From the NCBI GenBank assembly GCA_008363265.1, contig RHKR01000088.1, positions 1 through 7,926 of the forward strand: 7,926 nt of DNA, read 5' to 3'. This document shows, piece by piece, positions 1 through 6,149 of the stretch. The stretch's first letter is position 1, and each line of letters opens with the position of its first letter. Source of the DNA: Chlorobiota bacterium. Its GTDB lineage: Bacteria; Bacteroidota; Ignavibacteria; Ignavibacteriales; Ignavibacteriaceae. Made by a program: the position numbers and the translations under genes. The notes under the pieces are model-generated. The model was not told where the DNA came from. It worked only from the letters and a program-made list of their open reading frames with translations, and searched no databases.

Positions 1-331
1 GGGCCGCTCAACCTGCGGCGCGCGCGCGATCGGGGCATCGGACTTCGCCTTCGCCGTCGCGGCCACGCGCGCGTAGACGCCGATCAGCGCCTGGCGATAC
101 GGCTCGTCCTGGCGATGGGGATTCGCGTCGTTCGCCGCACCCGCGAGTTCGAGGAGCGCCGGCGTCGGCCGCACCAGCCGCGACGACAGCGACAGCTCGC
201 TCCCCAGCCGGTGCACCTCGTCGAGGTAGTGCGTGAAGGCGACCGTCGACTGCGCGCGCACGGCTTGCACGAGCGTGCGCGCGGTCACGAACGGATTGCC
301 GTCGCGATCGCCGCCGATCCATGAGCCGAAT
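1..331 (-). other. High-GC segment of foreign origin joined inside ppc
   Basis: From the left edge to about 300-331 the base composition differs sharply from the rest of the window: 46 of the first 60 bases are G or C, against 28 of 60 at 961-1020. The encoded PEPC residues after the GGDRDGNP motif are rich in Ala and Arg, with G/C-ending codons, as in high-GC proteobacteria. The switch falls within the codons for FGSWIGGDRDGNP (292-330), which are strongly conserved between PEPCs. Inference: a misassembly between two ppc genes at a shared stretch, or less likely a real homologous recombination. Confidence 0.8.
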
Positions 332-1095
332 TTTATAACCGGATCGCCGGGTGAAAGTTCGAAACCGCCAGCCCGGAGGGAATAGTAAAAAAGGTGATAA
401 AACTCATCAACGCGGTCGTAAATAACATCCTTCAGAAAGAAAAGACCGCGCTGCACCTCATCACTCACGGAAACCTTGTGGGTCCGCACATCATTCGTCT
501 GCCAAAGAAGGGTGATCTCGGCCTTCAGGCGCCTTATAATATCGAAGTGGCGTCCCTTTTTCTCCTCTCTTACGGCGAGCAGTTCGCAGATCCTCAGTAT
601 CTTCCTCATTACTGTCTGGCGTGAGGCTTCTGTGGGGTGGGCAGTGAAAACGGGGGTTATCTCGATTTTTTTTAGAAGATCAGCGAGTTCACTCTCAGTG
701 AAACCTGTCTCCTTGAGTTCCGTGAAGGCGTGGATCAGTGTACCCGGTTCGGATTCCGTTCTATTGTGGAGTTTTTCCCTCTTTTTACGGAGAGAGTAGA
801 TCTCGTCGGCAGAGTTCACAAGTATAAAATAGATCGAGAATGCCTTTACCACCCGCATCGCCTCATCGAGCGAGAGCGTGGCGGTGATCTCCTTTATTTT
901 ATCGAGTGTCTCGGTGCTGAACTGATTCCTTAATTGTTTCGCGAGGGCTCTGAGGTCTTCAACATACCTGAATATCTCTTCCCCCTCCTGCTCAATTATT
1001 ACCTCTCCGAGGAGGTTACCAAGTTCCCGCACGGTAGTGCTGAGTGATGAATCTTTGGCGTAGTTCTCTATTTCTGAAAGGGAGGGTTTGAACAT
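1..1095 (-). CDS. ppc: Phosphoenolpyruvate carboxylase, N-terminal part; chimeric and cut by the left edge
   Basis: PEPC adds bicarbonate to phosphoenolpyruvate to give oxaloacetate and phosphate, replenishing the TCA cycle in the cytoplasm. I translated 365 codons from the ATG at 1095; the frame stays open to the window edge, so the C-terminal portion is missing (the family is usually about 900 residues). Seen directly: the catalytic-histidine motif VFTAHPTEAS at residues 149-158 (His153), and the PEPC signature GSWIGGDRDGNPFVT at 257-271. RQDEPYRQALIGVYARVAAT also matches the family. The start sits 29 bases after the preceding membrane-protein gene, with no clear Shine-Dalgarno site, so the two may be co-transcribed. 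Oddity: codons up to about residue 257 have mixed third positions and moderate GC, whereas those after it end almost only in G or C. The reading frame is intact across the switch. The family call is very secure; that this is one real gene is doubtful. Confidence 0.93.
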   Translation of the reverse strand, partial: MFKPSLSEIENYAKDSSLSTTVRELGNLLGEVIIEQEGEEIFRYVEDLRALAKQLRNQFSTETLDKIKEITATLSLDEAMRVVKAFSIYFILVNSADEIYSLRKKREKLHNRTESEPGTLIHAFTELKETGFTESELADLLKKIEITPVFTAHPTEASRQTVMRKILRICELLAVREEKKGRHFDIIRRLKAEITLLWQTNDVRTHKVSVSDEVQRGLFFLKDVIYDRVDEFYHLFYYSLRAGGFELSPGDPVIKFGSWIGGDRDGNPFVTARTLVQAVRAQSTVAFTHYLDEVHRLGSELSLSSRLVRPTPALLELAGAANDANPHRQDEPYRQALIGVYARVAATAKAKSDAPIARAPQVERP

Positions 1096-1124
1096 TTTCT
1101 ACCGGTGCCGGATATAAGGGAAAA

Positions 1125-1673
1125 TCAGGGATTTAGAGTTTTATACAATATAGTAATACCGAGAACAACGATCGCGGAGCCAATTCCAACCAGAAGAGAG
1201 ATGAACGCGAAGCGGATATACTTCATCTTTTTCTCTATCAGGATATAACCGGAATCGTATATTTCCCTGAACTGGATCAGGTAGGTTTTTTTGGGATCGC
1301 TGAGAGTGTTCGCGATCAGTTTAGTGAAGGTGTCAAAATCGTATTTGATGAAATATCCGGCGAATATCGACTGAAGTGTTGAATCGTCATGGACATTTTC
1401 CATCTTCTGATCACCCTCTATCAGTTTCGGCATGATGCTGAGTGAAGCAAATATAACGGTAATGAACGACTGCACAAGCAGAACAACCGCGGCATACCTG
1501 AGGACTTCGTGCCCTATCTGCGTTAGCGCAATGTTCAGAGTGAATACCGATATAACGATCAGAATGTGTGCTTTTGAGTCGGCAGCCTGCGTGAGCCTTA
1601 CCAGATTCTGGCGTGTCTGGGTAAGAAGCGCATCGATCTGGGGCCTGGGATCGGGAATTTCATGAAACGGCAT
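1125..1673 (-). CDS. Small membrane protein resembling the Pycsar effector TM domain (PycTM, DUF5706)
   Basis: 182 residues. The N-terminal segment to residue 29 is soluble and predicted helical. It is followed by AADSKAHILI (30-39), which matches the 'ADxKAxILL' signature that opens the Pycsar_TM/DUF5706 family. Hydrophobic helices lie at about 36-53, 59-80 and 153-177. Between the second and third is a soluble stretch with IFAGYF (103-108) and YDSGYILIEKKMKYIR (139-154), at positions where family members carry an FFGNF-like motif and an LxxKYxxLR-like motif. In Pycsar anti-phage systems, proteins with this domain are membrane effectors switched on by cCMP or cUMP; family members also occur alone or fused to HD domains with no known role. 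Here no pyrimidine cyclase, HD domain or other sensor is seen: the neighbours are a HAD phosphatase and ppc. The ATG at 1673 has an AT-rich leader without a Shine-Dalgarno site. The family call is from remembered pattern, not a search; function is unproven. Confidence 0.72.
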   Translation of the reverse strand: MPFHEIPDPRPQIDALLTQTRQNLVRLTQAADSKAHILIVISVFTLNIALTQIGHEVLRYAAVVLLVQSFITVIFASLSIMPKLIEGDQKMENVHDDSTLQSIFAGYFIKYDFDTFTKLIANTLSDPKKTYLIQFREIYDSGYILIEKKMKYIRFAFISLLVGIGSAIVVLGITILYKTLNP

Positions 1674-1702
1674 TTTATTATCAAATTTTTTGATTAAAGG
1701 GT

Positions 1703-1732
1703 GAAAAATAATTAATGTAAGTTAACAAACAA
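1703..1732 (-). promoter_or_regulatory. Candidate Bacteroidota-type promoter for the PycTM-like gene and ppc
   Basis: On the minus strand TATTTTTC (1703-1710) matches seven of eight positions of TAnnTTTG. A TTG lies 19 bases upstream (1730-1732), the spacing expected for the minus-33 element. Transcription would start near 1697, leaving a leader of about 24 bases before the ATG at 1673. It lies just past the end of the HAD gene in an AT-rich gap, where chance matches are common. Confidence 0.35.
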
Positions 1733-1737
1733 CACCC

Positions 1738-2400
1738 CTAAGAGATGCTTTTTTCATCACCGTTAAAATGCCCGCGGAGTTCATCCACCGTGTTAAAGAG
1801 CATTTCGCCGTTCAATCCCCTTACAGCATCGATCGAGTAACAGTCCCAAATAACGGAAGCAACTGCCACGCCTGCTTCACGCGCGGCTTTAATGTCCGCC
1901 GTAGAGTCACCGATCATTATTGCATCTTCCGGTTTAAGGTTATAAAACTGTAATATTTTGTTGATACCCTCGCCGGATGGTTTCTTTTTGGTAACATCGT
2001 CGCCTGAGATTAGGATGCCGATCTTCCCGAATATCCCCAACTCCTTCAGTGTGATTTCAGCCGAGCGTCGCCCTTTTCCGGTGAAGGCGGCTATGTGAGC
2101 GCCCTGCTCGATGAGGAAATCGAGAAGCGGGGCTATTCCCTCATGAAGTGCGGCTATTCTGTGGTTCTTTTCGTAGTAGTTGAAGTATTCAACTATCGCC
2201 TCCTCGGCGTCCTCGCCAAAGAGTTCGTTGATAATTTCTTCCTCCGTTGGTCCGAAAAGGGCGATAACCTCTTTCGGGGTTAATATCTTGCCGAAATATT
2301 TATCGTAGATATGGTTGAACGAGTCGAATATCAGCCTGTTGGTCGAGGTAAGGGTGCCGTCGATATCAAAAATAAAGAGTTTATATCTGAGTTTCATCAT
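1738..2400 (-). CDS. HAD-superfamily phosphatase, phosphoglycolate-phosphatase-like
   Basis: 220 residues, a normal length for this family, probably cytoplasmic. All four HAD motifs are visible: motif I FDIDGTLTS with nucleophile Asp12 and acid Asp14; motif II AAFTGKG with Thr107; motif III KKKPSGEG with Lys140; and motif IV MIGDSTADIKAARE with Asp165 and Asp169. Residues about 20-85 form a helical C1-type cap. This is the pattern of Gph/PpaX-like phosphatases, which hydrolyse small phosphomonoesters such as phosphoglycolate or pyrophosphate; the substrate cannot be told from sequence. Its ATG at 2400 comes one base after the TAG of the metallophosphoesterase gene (TAGGATG), so the two are very likely one transcript with coupled translation. 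A second ATG follows immediately (2397), so the exact first residue is uncertain by one. Confidence 0.9.
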   Translation of the reverse strand: MMKLRYKLFIFDIDGTLTSTNRLIFDSFNHIYDKYFGKILTPKEVIALFGPTEEEIINELFGEDAEEAIVEYFNYYEKNHRIAALHEGIAPLLDFLIEQGAHIAAFTGKGRRSAEITLKELGIFGKIGILISGDDVTKKKPSGEGINKILQFYNLKPEDAIMIGDSTADIKAAREAGVAVASVIWDCYSIDAVRGLNGEMLFNTVDELRGHFNGDEKSIS

Positions 2401-2401
2401 C

Positions 2402-4240
2402 CTACTTCACCGAAAAAAGGAGGACTCTTCCGTCCATGTTTGAGGCGAGCCAGAGGTCACCCATTTTTTCAACCGTTAGCCCGCGGGCCTGACCAAGGAA
2501 AAAGAGCTCTGTGAACTTCTCCTTTTTATAGCCGATGAACCTTCCGCTCTTTAGGCCAAATACAGCACTTCCGCCAATCTCCCTGATCTGCACGGGGTTG
2601 GTATCCACACCCCACTTCATTTTGTGAGACTTTATCTTCTTACCGGTCATCGCGTTCACGGCGTGAAATTCGTTTTCCACTGATTTTATCCAGAGTGTCT
2701 TGCCGTCATTGCTTAGTCCGAACGATTCCCAGGCGTTGTAATCCTTTGAACTCCACTGGGTTTTGCCGAGTAGTACATCAACGCATGAAACGCTTTTGTC
2801 GGGGGAGACGAACCAGATGTAATCGCCGTTCGTGACGGGGATGCAACTGGCGGTTGAGTAATAAAAATTTACATTTTCCGACCATTTCCAGTTGAGTTTC
2901 CCGCTTCTGAGGTCGATGCAGTATGTCATTCCATCCCAGGCCGAGAAGATCACACGGTCAGCGAGAACAACGGGCAGCGATTCAATTCTTCCTTTGGCGT
3001 CACTGTTCTTCCAGATCGGGGTGAGATCGCTCGCTTCGTACGCGTAAAGCGTACCGTCGGCTGTGCCTATCAGTACCGCCTGCGTCTGCCGTTCCCTGAA
3101 GATCACCGGAAATGCGACAAGTTGTGAGGTAATGGGCTCATTAATACCGAGGGATTGAAGCACTTCACCGGTTTTAAGATCGATCTGGTAGATGTCGCCG
3201 CCGACACTTCCCGCGAAAACCATATCTCCCGCAATAACGGGGCGGGAAACGCAGTTGGCGCCCAGATCGACCCACCACTCGAGCTCGAGGTCTTTGTTGT
3301 AATTGAAAAGAGTACCACTAAGAGATACAGCCAGAAAACCATCTTTATGCGGTACAGGAGATGTCACGAGGGTCTGGCCGATATCCATTTTTGCAACAAC
3401 ATTCACCTGCTTGTGGTCGATAAAATCGAGCGAATCGGTCGGAACGGGATTAACGCCGGGGACTTTCGGCTCGTTGTACCATGTGAAAAGAGTGTCACTG
3501 AAGGTTGAATCGGTGCGGACCGAGCCTTTTGTGGTTATCTTCAGATCATCTCTGGTTATCTCCACCACATTGTACCCGTAAAGTTTGGTTTTGGAAGTAG
3601 ATCCAACACCCATGAACTGGGGTAATCCGTCGATCTCTTTTGTCCTGTTCGCGTGACCGTGCCCGACAAAAATCCCCTTTAAGTTCTTTTTCCTCAACAG
3701 GTTGGTAACCTTGTACCAGTTATCGATATCGTCCATGGGGTGATGCACGAAAAAGTATATTTCACGATTGTCTTTGATCGAGTTTATTTGCTCTTCCAGC
3801 CACTTTATCTGTTCGGGAACGATGTGTCCCCCGCCCCCACGAAGAACTATTCCTGAGTTAAGACCAATAAAAATATAGTTGAGCGTATCGAACCTGAACT
3901 TGGAGTCGCCGAAATTCTGATCGAATTCCATCCCTCCCATGTGCGACCACTTGGTGTCGTGGTTGCCCGGGATGATAAAGAATTTTCTTTTAAGATTCGA
4001 GAGGAGTTTCTGCGCCTGTTCCAACTGTTCCCAGGTACCGGTCTCGCTCACATCACCCGTGTGGATCACAAAGGCAATGTCAGAAGAACTGTTGATCTGG
4101 CTTATCTGTTTGAGCAGCACAGAGTCTGATTTGTCATAACCGGTATGTGAGTCGGTCAACCATGCAAATTTCAGTTGTTGAGGAAACGCCGCGGCGGCGA
4201 AAAAGAACAGCAGCGTGAGAGTGAACTTTACTCTTCTCAT
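2402..4240 (-). CDS. Exported metallophosphoesterase with C-terminal PQQ-type beta-propeller
   Basis: 612 residues. Residues 1-20 form a signal peptide: two Arg and a Lys, then a Leu/Phe/Ala core, with a likely cut near AFPQQ, so the protein is probably periplasmic or outside the cell. Residues ~24-230 are a calcineurin-like phosphoesterase domain with the full dimetal set: TDSH (Asp30, His32), HTGD (Asp63), GNHD (Asn93, His94), VHHP (His166) and GHGH (His194, His196). After a Pro-rich linker (~258-275), residues 280-612 hold repeated blades: YQIDLKTGEVL (351), YAYEASDLTPIW (399), YCIDLRSGKLNWKW (440), SCVDVLLGKTQW (485) and HAVNAMTGKKI (526). Each has the D-x-x-[ST/L]-G-x-x-x-W look of PQQ/quinoprotein-like propellers. 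The enzyme domain should cleave phosphoesters; substrate unknown. The propeller may bind a partner or substrate; there is no sign that PQQ itself binds. The ATG at 4240 fits the signal peptide; no Shine-Dalgarno site. It is followed directly by the HAD gene. Confidence 0.9.
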   Translation of the reverse strand: MRRVKFTLTLLFFFAAAAFPQQLKFAWLTDSHTGYDKSDSVLLKQISQINSSSDIAFVIHTGDVSETGTWEQLEQAQKLLSNLKRKFFIIPGNHDTKWSHMGGMEFDQNFGDSKFRFDTLNYIFIGLNSGIVLRGGGGHIVPEQIKWLEEQINSIKDNREIYFFVHHPMDDIDNWYKVTNLLRKKNLKGIFVGHGHANRTKEIDGLPQFMGVGSTSKTKLYGYNVVEITRDDLKITTKGSVRTDSTFSDTLFTWYNEPKVPGVNPVPTDSLDFIDHKQVNVVAKMDIGQTLVTSPVPHKDGFLAVSLSGTLFNYNKDLELEWWVDLGANCVSRPVIAGDMVFAGSVGGDIYQIDLKTGEVLQSLGINEPITSQLVAFPVIFRERQTQAVLIGTADGTLYAYEASDLTPIWKNSDAKGRIESLPVVLADRVIFSAWDGMTYCIDLRSGKLNWKWSENVNFYYSTASCIPVTNGDYIWFVSPDKSVSCVDVLLGKTQWSSKDYNAWESFGLSNDGKTLWIKSVENEFHAVNAMTGKKIKSHKMKWGVDTNPVQIREIGGSAVFGLKSGRFIGYKKEKFTELFFLGQARGLTVEKMGDLWLASNMDGRVLLFSVK

Positions 4241-4309
4241 AAATTAACGCCTTTGATTGAGGGTGAATACAGGAAGGAGTAAAGAACCAAAGGAGGGAAA
4301 TGGAATCAG

Positions 4310-4330
4310 GGAGAGCCGGTGAGGCCCTCC
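4310..4330 (-). terminator. Hairpin downstream of proS, weak terminator candidate
   Basis: Read on the minus strand, GGAGGGCC (4330-4323) pairs with GGCTCTCC (4317-4310) through eight pairs, one a G-T wobble, around the loop TCACC. It lies about 38 bases after the proS stop. No run of T follows, so if it ends transcription it does so inefficiently or with help, and proS may read through into the metallophosphoesterase gene. Confidence 0.3.
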
Positions 4331-4367
4331 TTTCGATCCTTTAATACTTTTCTGCTTCCCGCGGGAA

Positions 4368-6062
4368 TCAAATCTTTTCGAGCAGGTCTTTTATGGTTGA
4401 AGCAAGACCGTCAAGCGAAGCTTCGAGTCGCTCGCCTGTTTTTCTTACTTTAATTTCAACCTTGTTTTCGGCGAGTTTCTTTTCGCCTACGATAACCTGC
4501 AGGGGCATGCCGAGGAGGTCGGCATCCTTGAACTTGAAGCCTGCCTGCGCATCGGGTCTGTCGTCGAACAGCACTTCGATACCGGCTGAAAGAAGCTCCT
4601 GATAAACGTTTTCGGAGGCTTCTATCACGGGTTCTTTCTTCATGTTAAGTCCGAGAAGGTGAACATGATAAGGCGCGATGGCCTTGTGCCATATTATACC
4701 GTTCTCATCGTGACTTTGTTCGATCGAGCATGCGATCACGCGCTCAACACCGATACCGTAACTTCCCATCACGATCGGTTTTTCCTCACCGGATTCTGTC
4801 AGATAGTGAGCACCCATCGATGCAGAATATTTGGTGCCGAGTTTGAAAATGTGGCCAAGTTCGATCGCGGTGAAAACGCCGAGCGGCTCGCCGCACTTCG
4901 GGCAACCTTCACCTGATGTGGCGGATCTGAGATCGGCATATTCCAATCCGGGTACATCGCGGGTGAAGTCGATACCGCCGATGTGGTAGTCGTTCCTGTT
5001 CGCGCCCGAGTAGAGGTTGTTGCAATCTTTAATTCTGTTGTCTGCAACAATTTTGCCTTTGAAGCCGATCGGTCCGATCGAACCGGCATCAGCACCGGTG
5101 ATGAGTTTAAGTTCATCTGGATGAGCCGGTCTTACATCAGCACCGAGGGCCTTCTGAAGTTTGGTTTCGTTAACTTCATCATTACCCGACATAAGAACCA
5201 GCACAGGTTTTTCTTCCACGATGTAAACGCGCGATTTTGCTGTCTGACGTTCGTTGATGTTGAGGAAAGCGCAAAGCTCGTCGATCGATTTCACATTCGG
5301 AGTGCTGATCTCGTAAACTTCTTTTGATTCAGCCTCCCTCTTTACCGGTTCGATTACTGAAGTGGCCACTTCAACATTGGCGGCATATCCACACGCCTCA
5401 CAATGGGCTACAACATCCTCTCCGGCATCGGAGCCAACCATGAACTCTTCACTTCCGCTTCCGCCCATCGCGCCGCTGGATGCACCGACAACGAAGAACT
5501 TCAGACCAACGCGGGTGAAAATTTTCTTGTATGCCTTGTCGTGGAGTTCGTATGATTTGTCGAGAGCCGCTTCATCCACGTCGAGTGAGTATGAATCTTT
5601 CATCAGGAACTGACGGCCGCGGATCACGCCGCTTCTTGGTCTGGCTTCATTTCTGAATTTCGTCTGGATCTGATACCAGGTCTGCGGCATGTCCTTGTAC
5701 GATTTTACAACCTTGCGGGCGTGGAAAGTGATAATTTCTTCATGCGTGGGAGCAAGAACATAGTCGCGGTTCTTCAGGTGGTACATGGTATCGCCGAAAG
5801 CCTGCACGCGGCCTGTTTCTTCCCATATTTCGCGGGGATTAAGGGCCGGAAGGTGGAACTCCTGTCCGCCGATGGCGTCCATTTCCTGGCGGATAATTTC
5901 ACAAACCTTTTTAACCACTCTGTAACCGAGTGGAAGGAATGAATAGATTCCCGCGCCGAGGGCTCTTACGTAACCACCTCTAAGCATTAATACATGACTC
6001 GGTACAACCGCGTCGTTCGGAACTTCTTTAAGTGTCGGGATGAATGATCTGCTCTGTCGCAT
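4368..6062 (-). CDS. proS: Prolyl-tRNA synthetase, bacterial type with editing insertion
   Basis: Cytoplasmic class II aminoacyl-tRNA synthetase that charges tRNA-Pro. At 564 residues it is close to the E. coli enzyme (572) and appears complete. Motif 1 region: GAGIYSFLPLGYRVVKKV (37-54) with Pro44. Motif 2: FRNEARPRSGVIRGRQF (136-152) with Arg137 and Glu139. Motif 3: MGSYGIGVERV (432-442) with Arg441. Between motifs 2 and 3 (about 225-390) lies the YbaK-like INS domain that hydrolyses Ala-tRNA-Pro; TAKSRVYIVEEKPVLVLMSG (274-293) carries Lys276, which corresponds to the editing lysine of E. coli ProRS. The anticodon-binding domain runs from about 460 to the end (LLSAGIEVLFDDRPDAQAGF). Two Cys pairs flank the INS domain: CEAC (221-224) and CPKC (387-390), a possible metal knuckle. 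A TAnnTTTG promoter lies 32 bases before the ATG at 6062. Housekeeping gene, no sign of transfer. Confidence 0.98.
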   Translation of the reverse strand: MRQSRSFIPTLKEVPNDAVVPSHVLMLRGGYVRALGAGIYSFLPLGYRVVKKVCEIIRQEMDAIGGQEFHLPALNPREIWEETGRVQAFGDTMYHLKNRDYVLAPTHEEIITFHARKVVKSYKDMPQTWYQIQTKFRNEARPRSGVIRGRQFLMKDSYSLDVDEAALDKSYELHDKAYKKIFTRVGLKFFVVGASSGAMGGSGSEEFMVGSDAGEDVVAHCEACGYAANVEVATSVIEPVKREAESKEVYEISTPNVKSIDELCAFLNINERQTAKSRVYIVEEKPVLVLMSGNDEVNETKLQKALGADVRPAHPDELKLITGADAGSIGPIGFKGKIVADNRIKDCNNLYSGANRNDYHIGGIDFTRDVPGLEYADLRSATSGEGCPKCGEPLGVFTAIELGHIFKLGTKYSASMGAHYLTESGEEKPIVMGSYGIGVERVIACSIEQSHDENGIIWHKAIAPYHVHLLGLNMKKEPVIEASENVYQELLSAGIEVLFDDRPDAQAGFKFKDADLLGMPLQVIVGEKKLAENKVEIKVRKTGERLEASLDGLASTIKDLLEKI

Positions 6063-6094
6063 TTTCTCTGAATATTTTTTGAAAAACTGAATTA

Positions 6095-6102
6095 CAAAGA
6101 TA
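6095..6102 (-). promoter_or_regulatory. Bacteroidota-type minus-7 box of the proS promoter
   Basis: The minus strand reads TATCTTTG, an exact match to TAnnTTTG, the minus-7 element of Bacteroidota primary-sigma promoters. A CTG lies 19 bases upstream (6122-6124), one base off the TTG often seen at minus-33, and it is the start of one copy of the 13-bp repeat. The start codon of proS is 32 bases downstream of the box. This is the best evidence in the window for the taxonomic group. Confidence 0.65.
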
Positions 6103-6111
6103 CGAAATAGT

Positions 6112-6149
6112 GATTAGCGATCAGTCTGCCGCGGCGGATTAGCGATCAG
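6112..6149. repeat. Two direct copies of a 13-bp repeat between the ATPase gene and proS
   Basis: GATTAGCGATCAG occurs perfectly at 6112-6124 and again at 6137-6149, separated by 12 bases containing the palindrome GCCGCGGC (6128-6135). A partial echo, CTATCAG, follows at 6150-6156. The second copy includes the ATPase stop codon and its last two codons, and the first copy touches the proS promoter. Such short repeats often mark intergenic repeat families or the edge of an inserted segment. Whether the unit recurs elsewhere in the genome cannot be seen here. Confidence 0.75.

Noticed and set aside
8..324. Open frames on both strands in the GC-rich left end
   Set aside because: High GC makes stops rare; only the frame continuing PEPC has recognisable homology.
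394..933. Overlapping open frames on the plus strand
   Set aside because: They are antisense to the PEPC frame, which has clear catalytic motifs through this region.
1125..1673. A complete Pycsar defence operon
   Set aside because: Only an effector-like protein is seen; no cyclase is encoded in the window, and the neighbours are metabolic genes.
1680..1694. Inverted repeat ATCAAA-TTT-TTTGAT just upstream of the PycTM-like start codon
   Set aside because: Six-base arms of A and T in an AT-rich leader are expected by chance; no stable hairpin or known operator.
4356..4367. Perfect palindrome TTCCCGCGGGAA directly after the proS stop codon
   Set aside because: No room for a hairpin loop without breaking the centre and no T run follows; a chance 12-mer palindrome is possible.
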